Shown: positions 26,229 through 34,640, numbered from the stretch's first letter. The stretch: DNA of 48,049 nt from Gammaproteobacteria bacterium (GCA_030425905.1 JAUHZT010000007.1:1-48049), one strand, 5' to 3'. A program made the numbers and translations. The notes: generated from the sequence alone by a model not told the origin.

Positions 26229-27065
26229 TTACTTGCCGCTGGCAGCCTTTGGCGGCTTGCGAAACAGGATCAGTGACAAATCGTCCGGTTTGCTCGGCTG
26301 CGTGGCATTGCTGCCGGTCATGCGCTGCTGCGCTTTGGCGAGCACTGCGTCGACCGCTGTGTCGAGCGGCCCCTTGCGCGTCAGTTCGACAATTTCCTCC
26401 ACGTGCAGGTTGTCGGTCAGCCCGTCGCTCGCCAGGATAACCGTGTCGCGCGGTGCCAACTCGACCGAGGCGCCGACGTCAATGGTCATATCGGCGGTGC
26501 CGATGAAGTTGGATACCAGGTGCCGGTCCGCATGGTGCAGTGCCTCGCGCTGGTCCAGAAAGCCTGCTTCGACGGCGAAGCCCGTCGGTGAATGCGCGGT
26601 CGTCTGCAATTTAATGAGCCCACGCTGCCCTACGACGAGCGCCTCTGAATCACCAATCTGGTAGCTGCGTGCCAGGCGGCCCTCAATCGTCACAACGGTC
26701 AGCGTTGTCGCCGAGCCGTTGGCGAGTTCGCGCACGGCGGTATTGGCGGCTTCGATGCCGTTCAGCACGGCGGTGCGCAACAGCGTGGTCTTCTCCAATG
26801 CCACCTGCAGCGAATCCTTGAGCGCCGTCACGGCGGTCAGCGATGCGCGTTTACCTGCCGGCAAACCACCGGCGCCGTCGGCAACCACGAGTACCGCGGC
26901 TTGCGGTCCCCACGGGATGATGCCCACCGTATCCTCGTTCTCTGTTGTCTTGTCCGGTGCCCGCGTCGTAAACGCCACCAGGGTTCCGCCGCCGGCTGAA
27001 ATAGTTTGTCGGTCCGGTTCAACGGCACCATCAAGCAGCACCAGGTCTTGTGGCATCTCGGGCAT
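26229..27065 (-). CDS. PP2C-family Ser/Thr protein phosphatase
   Basis: A 278-residue metal-dependent phosphatase that would reverse the action of the cluster kinases. PP2C motifs appear in order: ENEDTVG (about 42-48), VVADGAGGLPAG (metal Asp about 63), SYQIGDSEALV, ILASDGLTDN and a final KPDDLSLILF. No membrane helix or signal peptide is visible, so it is cytoplasmic. It is shorter at the N-terminal motif than classical PP2C but keeps the metal-binding aspartates. It lies 20 bases after the zinc-ribbon kinase gene. A kinase with zinc ribbons next to a PP2C is reminiscent of TerY-type VWA-phosphatase-kinase triads, and VWA proteins are indeed present further down. Confidence 0.93.
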   Translation of the reverse strand: MPEMPQDLVLLDGAVEPDRQTISAGGGTLVAFTTRAPDKTTENEDTVGIIPWGPQAAVLVVADGAGGLPAGKRASLTAVTALKDSLQVALEKTTLLRTAVLNGIEAANTAVRELANGSATTLTVVTIEGRLARSYQIGDSEALVVGQRGLIKLQTTAHSPTGFAVEAGFLDQREALHHADRHLVSNFIGTADMTIDVGASVELAPRDTVILASDGLTDNLHVEEIVELTRKGPLDTAVDAVLAKAQQRMTGSNATQPSKPDDLSLILFRKPPKAASGK

Positions 27066-27085
27066 CAGGGCTTCTCGCTGGCCGC

Positions 27086-28384
27086 TCAGGATTTTCGCAC
27101 CGGTTCACGGCACCATGCACAGTAATTCCAGAACTCGTCAGCAATGCCCCAGTCGCAGGACGTGCATTTTTTCTTGCTGCCAAGCAGTTTCCACGGTCGT
27201 TTAACCTTGGTCCTGCACCACGGGCAATAGCGCATAAAGGGCATCAACGGACCATGGCAGCGCTTGTTTGCACAATGCGCCGTATAGCGCTTGTCGGGAT
27301 AGCGGCGCGTAGTTTCCTGAACAAAGCCGGGCCCGTAACACCACGCGCAGTAGTCCCAGTCTTTCTTCACGCCGCGCTCACAGCGCGGGCAGGTTGATGG
27401 CATGTGCGACTCACAGCCCCGCGCCGGATTGTCGGTTCCGCACCAGGGACAATCCTGCATGCTCTCGGCCACCGGACCTTCGCAGCGGCGGCACTGATGC
27501 CGGGTTTCGAGCGTCTGCCGATAATGCCGCTGAAACTCACGCCATTGCATACGCCGCCACGTGCTGCCGTTCGCGCGGCCAGACTTTGCGGTCCCGCGGC
27601 CGCGGGTTTTTTTCTGCTGCCGAGCGTGGCTCTTCAGGCGTTCAAAATCCGCCTGCATTGCAACCGCATTGGGGTAACGCTTCATCGGATCAAGCTGGAT
27701 CGCTTTCTTCAGCATCTCGACGAACTCGGGACGAACCCGTGACGTCAGTTGCGCATAGCCCAGCAACGGCCACTCGAAGGGCCATTCAGGCAACTTGCCG
27801 GAGAATAGCCGATACAGGACCAAACCGAGCGAGAACACGTCAGACTGAAACTTGGGCCGGCCCATGGCCTGCTCCGGCGCGATATAGTCGATCGTGCCGG
27901 AACCCGATGCCTTCAGCGTCCGCAGGCTGACTTTGGCAAAACCGAAGTCGGCGAGCTTCAGTTGATTATTTGGAAACAGGATGAAATTTTCCGGCTTTAT
28001 ATCGCAATGAATAATCTTGTGTTCGTGCGCATGCGCCAGCGCCGCGATAGCCTGCCCCGCAAGATCGATGGCCCGTGTAGTGGACATCCGTCGCTCGATG
28101 CGATCAGCCAGCGACTGCTCGCCGAGTTCCATCGCAATGACGAATCGATCATCAATGTAACTCGCGTTCAGCACCGACAGAATATTCGGGTGTCGCAGCT
28201 TCGTCGCAACACGTACCTCATGCAAGAATTCATCTTCGTCGGTTGAGTCATCCCGGGTCGGGATCTTGAGCGCAACTTTCTGCTTCTGGATGGTATCAAC
28301 CGCCGAATACACCTCGGCAAGCGGCCCTTTCGCGATACGGGCAACGATACGGTACTTACCCAGCTTTTGACGCGCTCTCAACAA
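27086..28384 (-). CDS. Cytoplasmic Ser/Thr protein kinase with four C-terminal zinc-ribbon units
   Basis: A 432-residue kinase. The catalytic domain (about 10-255) has Lys 40 in VALKIP, Glu 56, HCDIKPEN (126-133), ADFG (145-148) and YIAPEQ. HCD replaces the usual HRD, removing the arginine that links to activation-loop phosphate. The glycine loop (IAKGPLAEVY) is also loose. A basic linker leads to eight cysteine pairs forming four units: C298/C301 with C312/C315, C332/C335 with C346/C349, C371/C376 with C387/C390, and C407/C410 with C422/C425. The second pair is always CPWC or CAWC. No membrane helix is seen. The start is TTG 28384 (or 28381); there is no in-frame ATG nearby. It is the first gene of the minus-strand cluster. 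Confidence 0.9.
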   Translation of the reverse strand: MLRARQKLGKYRIVARIAKGPLAEVYSAVDTIQKQKVALKIPTRDDSTDEDEFLHEVRVATKLRHPNILSVLNASYIDDRFVIAMELGEQSLADRIERRMSTTRAIDLAGQAIAALAHAHEHKIIHCDIKPENFILFPNNQLKLADFGFAKVSLRTLKASGSGTIDYIAPEQAMGRPKFQSDVFSLGLVLYRLFSGKLPEWPFEWPLLGYAQLTSRVRPEFVEMLKKAIQLDPMKRYPNAVAMQADFERLKSHARQQKKTRGRGTAKSGRANGSTWRRMQWREFQRHYRQTLETRHQCRRCEGPVAESMQDCPWCGTDNPARGCESHMPSTCPRCERGVKKDWDYCAWCYGPGFVQETTRRYPDKRYTAHCANKRCHGPLMPFMRYCPWCRTKVKRPWKLLGSKKKCTSCDWGIADEFWNYCAWCREPVRKS

Positions 28385-28604
28385 CGCTTGCAGTGCTCCG
28401 ATCAGTGAACAGGAATTCCGTGGCAGCGGCCATGATTGGTGTTGCTGTGATGCTAGTCAAGTGAAACATAGACGACACTGAACCTACGGCGAAACGTAAC
28501 AAAGAATGGGCATACTCACCGGATGGCTTATAGCAACTGGAAACCACCAATGACAAAGCACCGCATTTCGCCCTTCACCAACCGCCTGACAGCGTGAGCC
28601 TGCA

Positions 28605-28979
28605 ATGGGAAAACCAGGTAATACCGGATTGCGCCGGATCCTGCGCGCAAGCCAATACTCGGCGCAAGGCTTCCTGCACGCCTGGCAACACGAAGCGGCC
28701 TTTCGCCAGGAGATGGTGCTGGCGCTGTTCTTATGCCCGCTTGCATTCTGGCTTGGGCGTAATCCGTACGAAATCCTGCTGCTGATTTGCAGTTGCCTGC
28801 TGGTACTAATCGTCGAACTGTTGAACTCGGCAGTCGAGGCAACCGTAGACCGCGTCGGCCAGGAGCATCACGAGCTATCCGGACGCGCAAAGGATCTTGG
28901 TTCTGCGGCTGTCTTTCTTAGCCTTCTTATTGTTGTGATTGTTTGGGCAACCGTCGCCTGGCAACGGTTTCTTACCTGA
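28605..28979 (+). CDS. dgkA: Diacylglycerol kinase DgkA
   Basis: A small trimeric inner-membrane enzyme that phosphorylates diacylglycerol, recycling it to phosphatidate. The 124-residue protein has the typical EAAFRQE near residue 30, then VELLNSAVEATVDRVGQE and HELSGRAKDLGSAAVF, nearly identical in pattern to the Escherichia coli enzyme, with three hydrophobic helices. The start is ATG 28605; the ribosome site is poor. It converges with a PAP2 phosphatase 8 bases away. A diacylglycerol kinase and a phosphatidate-phosphatase-type enzyme side by side suggests control of the diacylglycerol/phosphatidate balance. Confidence 0.95.
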   Translation: MGKPGNTGLRRILRASQYSAQGFLHAWQHEAAFRQEMVLALFLCPLAFWLGRNPYEILLLICSCLLVLIVELLNSAVEATVDRVGQEHHELSGRAKDLGSAAVFLSLLIVVIVWATVAWQRFLT

Positions 28980-28987
28980 GGTTGTGG

Positions 28988-29536
28988 CTAGGCCCAGACG
29001 CTATAGCCCAGCGCCTGCGCGCACCGCTCGCTGAGCAATGCCAGGCTCGCACCCAACAGAGCCCCGACGGCGACATCGCTTGGATAATGCAAACCGAGTA
29101 TGACCCGCGATGCACCGACCAGGATTACGAAAGGCAGCAGAATCCACAACAACTCAGGCAGCGCATTGCCGAACAGGATTGCAAAACTGACAGCATGCAG
29201 TGTGTGCCCGGAAGGAAAACTGTAGCGATCGAGTGGCGCAGTACGGCATACGATGTCGCCATGGCGAATAAAAGGACGCTCGCGCACCAGGCGTTCTTTC
29301 AGCAATTTGTAGACGGCAACGCCAACCGCAGCGGTAATGACCGACTGTGCAAGCAGAGTTGGCCCGTGGACACGCTCGTCCGCGGCACAGACCAGTCCCA
29401 GAATAACGTACGCGGAGTAGTCTCCAAGTTTCGACACGGCAGCGAAAAATTCGCGCACCACCGGCGCGCGCGAAAGTCCGTTTATTTTTCGACAGACGTC
29501 GCGTTCCAGGTCATCAAAATAGTCGATCAACAACAT
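28988..29536 (-). CDS. PAP2-family membrane phosphatase
   Basis: A 182-residue membrane phosphatase acting on a lipid phosphate such as phosphatidate, phosphatidylglycerol phosphate or undecaprenyl pyrophosphate. All three catalytic motifs are intact: KERLVRERP, SFPSGH and SRVILGLHYPSD, with hydrophobic helices around them. The ATG at 29536 (MLLIDYFDDLERDV) has GGAG 7 bases upstream; a TTG 15 bases earlier is less likely. It converges with dgkA and is divergent from a GT4 glycosyltransferase. Substrate cannot be set from sequence. Confidence 0.92.
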   Translation of the reverse strand: MLLIDYFDDLERDVCRKINGLSRAPVVREFFAAVSKLGDYSAYVILGLVCAADERVHGPTLLAQSVITAAVGVAVYKLLKERLVRERPFIRHGDIVCRTAPLDRYSFPSGHTLHAVSFAILFGNALPELLWILLPFVILVGASRVILGLHYPSDVAVGALLGASLALLSERCAQALGYSVWA

Positions 29537-29635
29537 TGAGGTACTCCGCAATTCGCTGGTTCAAGCGGAGTATCGGTGTCAATGCTGACGATTTCGTGGC
29601 AAGCCAGTGACACCTCCGTGACGCAAGGCTCGCCC

Positions 29636-29664
29636 GCGTCATCTAGCTGCAATCAAGCTGTAAT
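29636..29664 (+). promoter_or_regulatory. Pho-box-like direct repeats upstream of the GT4 gene
   Basis: Two 7-base repeats CTGCAAT and CTGTAAT (29647-29653 and 29658-29664) are spaced 4 bases apart, the geometry of a PhoB site (CTGTCAT, 4 bases, CTGTCAT), matching 11 of 14 positions. A weaker third unit, GCGTCAT (29636-29642), continues the 11-base period. The site ends 22 bases before the likely start of the glycosyltransferase. Confidence 0.45.
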
Positions 29665-29686
29665 CTGTTCATCACGCAGGGCGTCA

Positions 29687-30739
29687 ATGATGAGCGGTAT
29701 GAGAATCGCAATCGTCACTGACGCCTGGAAACCGCAGGTAAATGGCGTCGTACAGACGCTGTCCAAAACCCGCGACGAACTGGTCAAACTTGGCCATGAA
29801 GTTCGTTTGCTGACGCCCGAGGGACGCCGTAGCGTCCCCTGCCCGAGCTACCCGGAAATCCGCCTCAGCGTGTTTCCGGGGCGTAGCATCCAGCGTGAAC
29901 TGGACCGCTTTGTGCCGGACTCGATACACATCGCAACAGAAGGGCCGCTGGGCTTGGCGGCGCGACGCTACTGTCGGCGCAACAAGGTGCCATTTACGAC
30001 GTCGTACCACACCCAGTTCCCGGAATACGTACGGGCGCGCGTACCCATACCCATTGGCTGGACCGCTCGCCTGCTGCGCTGGTTTCACGGTGGCGCCGTA
30101 CGCACCATGGTTCCCACCGACAAGATACGGATCAAGCTCGAAGGTCGAGGCCATGACAATATCGTGGTCTGGTCCCGCGGTGTCGATACCGAGTTATTCA
30201 ACCCCGGCAACGCACACGCTTACGATCTCAGGAAACCCGTCTGGATTTGCCTGGGCCGCGTCGCGGTGGAAAAAAACATACAGGCTTTTCTCGATCTCGA
30301 CCTGCCTGGCAGCAAAGTGATTATCGGTGACGGCCCGGACCGCAGTCGCCTCGAAGCACGTTACCCGGACTGCCTGTTTACGGGCTACCGTTTCGGTGCC
30401 GAGCTCGCGCGTTATCTCGCCGGTGGCGACGTCTTCGTATTCCCAAGCAAGACCGATACCTTTGGGCTGGTCATGCTCGAAGCAATGGCCTGCGGTCTTC
30501 CGGTCGCGGCATTTCCGGTAGAAGGCCCGATTGATGTGGTGCGCAATGGCGAAACGGGCGTACTCAACGACGACCTCGCTGCGGCGTGCCGCGCGGCACT
30601 GACACTGGACGGCGCCCATTGCCGCGCTTTTGCCGAGTCACGTAGCTGGTCTCGCGCCACTCTGGAATTTGAGAGTTACCTGGTTGACCGAACCCGCGCA
30701 ACCGCCGTCGCCCAACCAGCCAGCAATGCCGTGCGCTGA
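29687..30739 (+). CDS. GT4-family glycosyltransferase
   Basis: A cytoplasmic retaining glycosyltransferase of the GT-B fold, similar in pattern to alpha-mannosyl or glucosyl transferases that act on lipid acceptors. The N-terminus IAIVTDAWKPQVNGVVQTL is the classic glycolipid-GT4 start. Later come ATEGPLGLAAR, SYHTQFPEYV, SRGVDTELFNP, the donor-binding LGRVAVEKNI, VIIGDGPDR, and the E-x7-E region FPSKTDTFGLVMLEAMACGLPVAAF (residues written from two adjoining motifs). An open frame extends 37 codons upstream, but ATG 29687 has AGGG 6 bases before it. The 3-prime end overlaps convergent glpK by 64 bases. With a Pho-box-like repeat upstream and lipid genes beside it, a role in making phosphorus-free glycolipids is possible. 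Confidence 0.9.
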   Translation: MMSGMRIAIVTDAWKPQVNGVVQTLSKTRDELVKLGHEVRLLTPEGRRSVPCPSYPEIRLSVFPGRSIQRELDRFVPDSIHIATEGPLGLAARRYCRRNKVPFTTSYHTQFPEYVRARVPIPIGWTARLLRWFHGGAVRTMVPTDKIRIKLEGRGHDNIVVWSRGVDTELFNPGNAHAYDLRKPVWICLGRVAVEKNIQAFLDLDLPGSKVIIGDGPDRSRLEARYPDCLFTGYRFGAELARYLAGGDVFVFPSKTDTFGLVMLEAMACGLPVAAFPVEGPIDVVRNGETGVLNDDLAAACRAALTLDGAHCRAFAESRSWSRATLEFESYLVDRTRATAVAQPASNAVR

Positions 30740-32169
30740 GCTTCCTGCATTCCGGGCTGGAACACGCGGTCGCTTTGCCAGAGTTTTTCAGTTGCCGCGA
30801 GTGAATCGATGACGCCCGCATAAACGGCCGCCAGGTACGCCGCACCCAGTACGGTTGACTCAACATTGACCGGGCGTTCGACCGGCAAGCCGAGGATGTC
30901 AGCCAAGAACTGCAGGAACCAGTTGTTGGCCACCATGCCACCGTCCACGCGCACGACGCTCGGGTGAATCCCGTCGTCGCCCATCGCGTGAATCAGGTCG
31001 GCGGTTTGATACGCGATCGCCTGCAAGGTTGCGACAACGATCTGCTCCCGCCCGCTACCGCGTGTCAGTCCGAGCACGGCACCACGCGCGTGCGGGTCCC
31101 AGTACGGCGCGCCCAACCCGGCAAATGCCGGTACAACATGCACGTCGTCAACAATGCCGGTCTGCTCGGCGATCTGCTCGGTTTCGGCCGCCGACTGCAC
31201 GATCCGTAATTCATCGCGCAGCCACTGGATAGCGGAACCGGCAACGAAGACGCTGCCCTCGAGCCCGTAGGTGACTTCGCCACCGAAGCGACTCGCCACT
31301 GTGGTGAGTAGCTGGTTCTGTGAGCGCGGCGCTGTTGTTCCGGTATTCGCCAGCACAAAGCAGCCGGTGCCGAACGTGCACTTGAGCGTACCGGGCGTTA
31401 CCCCGGCCTGACCAATCAGTGCTGCCTGCTGGTCGCCGGCGACACCGCCTATCGGCACACCGGACACTGGCGACTGAGCGCAGGCACGTCCATAGTCCGC
31501 GACGCAGTCCTGCACGCGCGGCAGCAATCCCGCAGGGATATCGAACAACTGAAGTAATTGCTCGTCCCAGCGCTGCGTATGAATGTTGAACAACATCGTG
31601 CGCGACGCATTGCTCGCATCGGTCGCGTGCACCGCGCCATCCGTTAGCCGCCAGATCAGGAACGTATCGATCGTGCCAAATGCGAGTTCGCCACGCTCGG
31701 CGCGCTGCCGGACACCGGCCACATTTTGCAGTATCCAGGCCAGCTTGCTCGCCGAAAAGTACGGGTCCAGCCGCAGACCGGTGCGGGCAGCGACATCTTC
31801 CCCAACGCCGTCAGCCGCCAGTTGTTCAAGATAGTCTGCCGTGCGCCGATCCTGCCAGACTATGCCGTTGTACACGGCTTCGCCGGTCTTGCGGTCCCAG
31901 ACAATGGTCGTCTCGCGCTGATTGCTGATACCGATCGCGCTCAGGTCTGCCGCAGTCGCGCCGGCTTTGTTCATCGCACCCTGCAACACTGAGTCCACCG
32001 AATGCCAAATCGCCTCGGGATCGTGCTCAACCCAGCCTGGTTGTGGGTAATGCTGCGGAAATTCCTGCTGTGCCGATGCAATGACCCGAGTCGCGTGATC
32101 ATAGATAACCGCACGGCTACTGCTCGTGCCCTGGTCGATCGCCAGCAGGTATTTGCCGTTACTGACCAA
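30676..32169 (-). CDS. glpK: Glycerol kinase GlpK
   Basis: GlpK phosphorylates glycerol to glycerol-3-phosphate with ATP. The 497-residue FGGY-type kinase has YLLAIDQGTSSSRA (phosphate 1), ISNQRETTIVWDR, NGIVWQDRRT, GVAGDQQAALIGQ, LKCTFGTGCF, GLGAPYWDPHARG and VDGGMVANNW. Length matches the family. No ATG is available: TTG 32169 has GAGG 6 bases upstream and overlaps the thioesterase stop; TTG 32181 is an alternative. It appears to be the last gene of an acetoacetyl-CoA synthetase-thioesterase-glpK run. No glpF or glpD is in the window. Confidence 0.95.
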   Translation of the reverse strand: MVSNGKYLLAIDQGTSSSRAVIYDHATRVIASAQQEFPQHYPQPGWVEHDPEAIWHSVDSVLQGAMNKAGATAADLSAIGISNQRETTIVWDRKTGEAVYNGIVWQDRRTADYLEQLAADGVGEDVAARTGLRLDPYFSASKLAWILQNVAGVRQRAERGELAFGTIDTFLIWRLTDGAVHATDASNASRTMLFNIHTQRWDEQLLQLFDIPAGLLPRVQDCVADYGRACAQSPVSGVPIGGVAGDQQAALIGQAGVTPGTLKCTFGTGCFVLANTGTTAPRSQNQLLTTVASRFGGEVTYGLEGSVFVAGSAIQWLRDELRIVQSAAETEQIAEQTGIVDDVHVVPAFAGLGAPYWDPHARGAVLGLTRGSGREQIVVATLQAIAYQTADLIHAMGDDGIHPSVVRVDGGMVANNWFLQFLADILGLPVERPVNVESTVLGAAYLAAVYAGVIDSLAATEKLWQSDRVFQPGMQEAQRTALLAGWATAVARVRSTR

Positions 32170-32683
32170 AGTAGTCCTCAATGCTCCACTCAGGTGTCGC
32201 CACCTTCATCCGCTGCCCTGCCTGTGCAGGCAAGGACTTGTGTGACTGCTGCCGCGAAAATGCTTCGATGTTGTGCAACACGTCGTCAGGCCAGGGGCTA
32301 ACGCGTCGCTTGCGCAGGTCTACATGCAGGTTCATCCATTCCGCCGTCGCCGCAAGATAGTGTTTCTTTGCATGATACATGCGCATGAACTGGTGAATGC
32401 GTTTCGCATCAAACGCAAGTATTTGCGAGGTGATGACATAGGGCTCGTCGAGTGCCAACTCACGCTGCCAGGTGACATGTGATTCGACCGCAAACGTCGA
32501 CTGTTGCGTTTCGCTGATGTATTCATCCGTTACACCAAACTGTGCCCAGAGCGTATCGACGCCCCTGTCAAACGCCAGCACATAGTAGGCAACGTTCATA
32601 TGGTCATTGACATCGATCCATTCCGGAAGAACAACTCCGGAACAGACAACCGAGCCTGCAAATTCCTGTACTTCGTCACTCAT
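32159..32683 (-). CDS. Acyl-CoA thioesterase-like (hot-dog fold) protein
   Basis: A 174-residue protein matching the 4-hydroxybenzoyl-CoA-thioesterase-like hot-dog family: an N-terminal strand then VLPEWIDVNDHMNVAYYVLAF, where the Asp-x-x-x-His-Met-Asn motif is the usual active-site helix entry, then FAVESHVTWQRELALDEPY. It would hydrolyse an acyl-CoA in the cytoplasm. Its start is in ATGA overlap with the acetoacetyl-CoA synthetase stop, so the two are coupled. Together with the synthetase it may regulate ketogenic acyl-CoA pools. A similar protein occurs near carnitine-metabolism genes in other bacteria, so acyl-carnitine-type substrates are an alternative. Confidence 0.85.
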   Translation of the reverse strand: MSDEVQEFAGSVVCSGVVLPEWIDVNDHMNVAYYVLAFDRGVDTLWAQFGVTDEYISETQQSTFAVESHVTWQRELALDEPYVITSQILAFDAKRIHQFMRMYHAKKHYLAATAEWMNLHVDLRKRRVSPWPDDVLHNIEAFSRQQSHKSLPAQAGQRMKVATPEWSIEDYFGQ

Positions 32684-34617
32684 GGTTCGGACAACTCCGG
32701 AATATCTGCGAAATGACCTAGCGCCTCGGGATTCGCCAGTGCCTCTGTGTTCTTGACAGCCTCGCCATGGACTACCGAGCGAACAGCCACTTCCACTATT
32801 TTGCCGCTCTTGGTACGCGGTATAGCAGGTACGGCAACAATTTTGGCCGGCACGTGACGTGGCGTTGTGTTGCTGCGGATTACTTTCCGAATAGCCGCCT
32901 GTAACTCGTCGTCGAGCGAAATGCCTTCGCGCAAGACAACGAACAACACCACCCTAACGTCGTCTTCCCACTGCTGCCCAATCGCGATACTTTCAATGAC
33001 TTCATCCAGCTTCTCAACCTGCCGGTAAATCTCGGCTGTGCCTATCCGCACGCCGCCCGGGTTCAGCACTGCGTCGGAACGCCCGTGAATAACGAAACCG
33101 CCCGACGCGGTTTGTTCGGCAAAATCACCGTGTGCCCAGATACCTGGAAAACGCTCGAAATAGGCGGCGCGATAGCGGGAATTGTCCGGATCATTCCAGA
33201 ACCCGACCGGTGCCGACGGGAACGGCCGCGTACACACAAGTTCGCCGCGTTCGCCCACCAGCGGCTTGCCATCGTCAGAAAAAATGCTGACGGCCATACC
33301 AAGCCCCGCACACTGCAGTTCGCCGCGCCGCACAGGCAGGACCGGGTTACCCAGCAGAAAACAGCTTAGAATATCCGTACCCCCCGCGATCGACGACAAC
33401 TGCAGGTCCGTCCCGATGGCCTCATACACGTAGTCGAAACTTTCTGGTGCGAGCGGCGAGCCGGTGGATAGCACCGCACGCAGAGCCGGTAACCTGAACT
33501 CATCCACGGGCCGGACGCCGGCTTTTTCAAGCGCAGATAGGTACTTGGCACTTGTGCCGAACACCGTGACGCCTTCACGCTCGGCCATTTTCCACAGCCC
33601 GCGGCCGTCATCGAAGAACGGCGAGCCGTCGAAAAGGACCAGTGTGGCGCCCGTGGCCAGCCCACTCGCGAGCCAGTTCCACATCATCCAGCCGCACGTC
33701 GTAAAATAGAAAAGTGTGTCATCCGTACCGAGGTCGGTATGCAGTACGTGTTCTTTCAAATGCTGCAGAAGCGTCCCGCCGTGCCCATGCACAATACATT
33801 TCGGCACGCCCGTCGTTCCTGATGAGAACATGATGAACAGCGGATGATCGAAAGCGACGTCGACAAATGACAGCGTCGCGGCGGGCGACTGGAAGTCCAG
33901 CCAAGAACAGGCATTGCGAACTGCCTGGCTTGCAGACGCATTCTCGAGAAACGGCACGATGACGGTCTGCGTCACGCTCGGCATGCGCTCGACAATTTCC
34001 GCCGTTGTAGCCAGGCAATCGATACGCTTGCCGTTGTACCAGTAGCCGTTCGCCGCAAACAGTACTTTCGGTTCAATCTGGCCAAAGCGATCAACAACAC
34101 CATTCGCTCCGAAGTCCGGCGAACACGATGACCAGATAGCCCCGATACTCGCCGTTGCCAGCATCGCGATGATCGCTTCAGGACAGTTTGGCAGATAGGC
34201 CCCAACCCGATCGCCTTTTTCGACGCCGGCCGCACGCAATCCCGCGGCTACACCAGCAACCTGTTCCCGCAGCTCAGCAAAACTCAGTTCCCGGCGCGCA
34301 CCGTCTTCGCCGCAGAAAATCAATGCGGCACGGTCGCCTTCAAAGCGCAGCAAGTGTTCTGCATAGTTCAGGGTGCCGCCGGCGAACCAGCCAGCGTCCA
34401 TGATGTTATCAGGGCGACTGAGCGTTGTTGTCGCAGGCTGATGAAAACGCACGTCGCAAAAATCCGCGAGAGACTCCCAGAATGCGGCGGGATCGGAAAC
34501 AGACCACGCATGCAGCGCCGGGTAGTTATCCATACCACGCGCCTTCATGTAGCGGTGCATGGCCGATTTTGTCAGGCGCCGTTCGTCGGGCCTCCAGAGA
34601 ACAGGGTTTTCAGTCAT
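32680..34617 (-). CDS. Acetoacetate-CoA ligase (acetoacetyl-CoA synthetase)
   Basis: Activates acetoacetate to acetoacetyl-CoA using ATP, feeding ketone-body-type carbon into central metabolism. The 645-residue ANL-superfamily enzyme has the N-terminal ACAS segment ending in LNYAEHLL, the AMP-binding P-loop MFSSGTTGVPKCIVHGHGG, FYFTTCGWMMWNW, SIAGGTDI, the adenylate-binding HGDFAEQ and HGRSDAVLNPGGVRIG, and the catalytic-Lys tail RTKSGKIVEVAVR. The combination GGTDI and CIVHGHGGTLLQH favours acetoacetyl-CoA synthetase over acetyl-CoA synthetase. ATG 34617 (MTENPVLWRP) is chosen over an open extension of 17 codons. It is followed in ATGA overlap by the thioesterase. Confidence 0.93.
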   Translation of the reverse strand: MTENPVLWRPDERRLTKSAMHRYMKARGMDNYPALHAWSVSDPAAFWESLADFCDVRFHQPATTTLSRPDNIMDAGWFAGGTLNYAEHLLRFEGDRAALIFCGEDGARRELSFAELREQVAGVAAGLRAAGVEKGDRVGAYLPNCPEAIIAMLATASIGAIWSSCSPDFGANGVVDRFGQIEPKVLFAANGYWYNGKRIDCLATTAEIVERMPSVTQTVIVPFLENASASQAVRNACSWLDFQSPAATLSFVDVAFDHPLFIMFSSGTTGVPKCIVHGHGGTLLQHLKEHVLHTDLGTDDTLFYFTTCGWMMWNWLASGLATGATLVLFDGSPFFDDGRGLWKMAEREGVTVFGTSAKYLSALEKAGVRPVDEFRLPALRAVLSTGSPLAPESFDYVYEAIGTDLQLSSIAGGTDILSCFLLGNPVLPVRRGELQCAGLGMAVSIFSDDGKPLVGERGELVCTRPFPSAPVGFWNDPDNSRYRAAYFERFPGIWAHGDFAEQTASGGFVIHGRSDAVLNPGGVRIGTAEIYRQVEKLDEVIESIAIGQQWEDDVRVVLFVVLREGISLDDELQAAIRKVIRSNTTPRHVPAKIVAVPAIPRTKSGKIVEVAVRSVVHGEAVKNTEALANPEALGHFADIPELSEP

Positions 34618-34640
34618 TGATCTTCGATAGTCATAGATTG

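Noticed and set aside
13282-28384. Type VI secretion interpretation of the FHA-kinase-phosphatase set
   Set aside because: No Tss core genes (sheath, VgrG, Hcp, ClpV, TssJLM) are present; only the generic phospho-signalling parts overlap.
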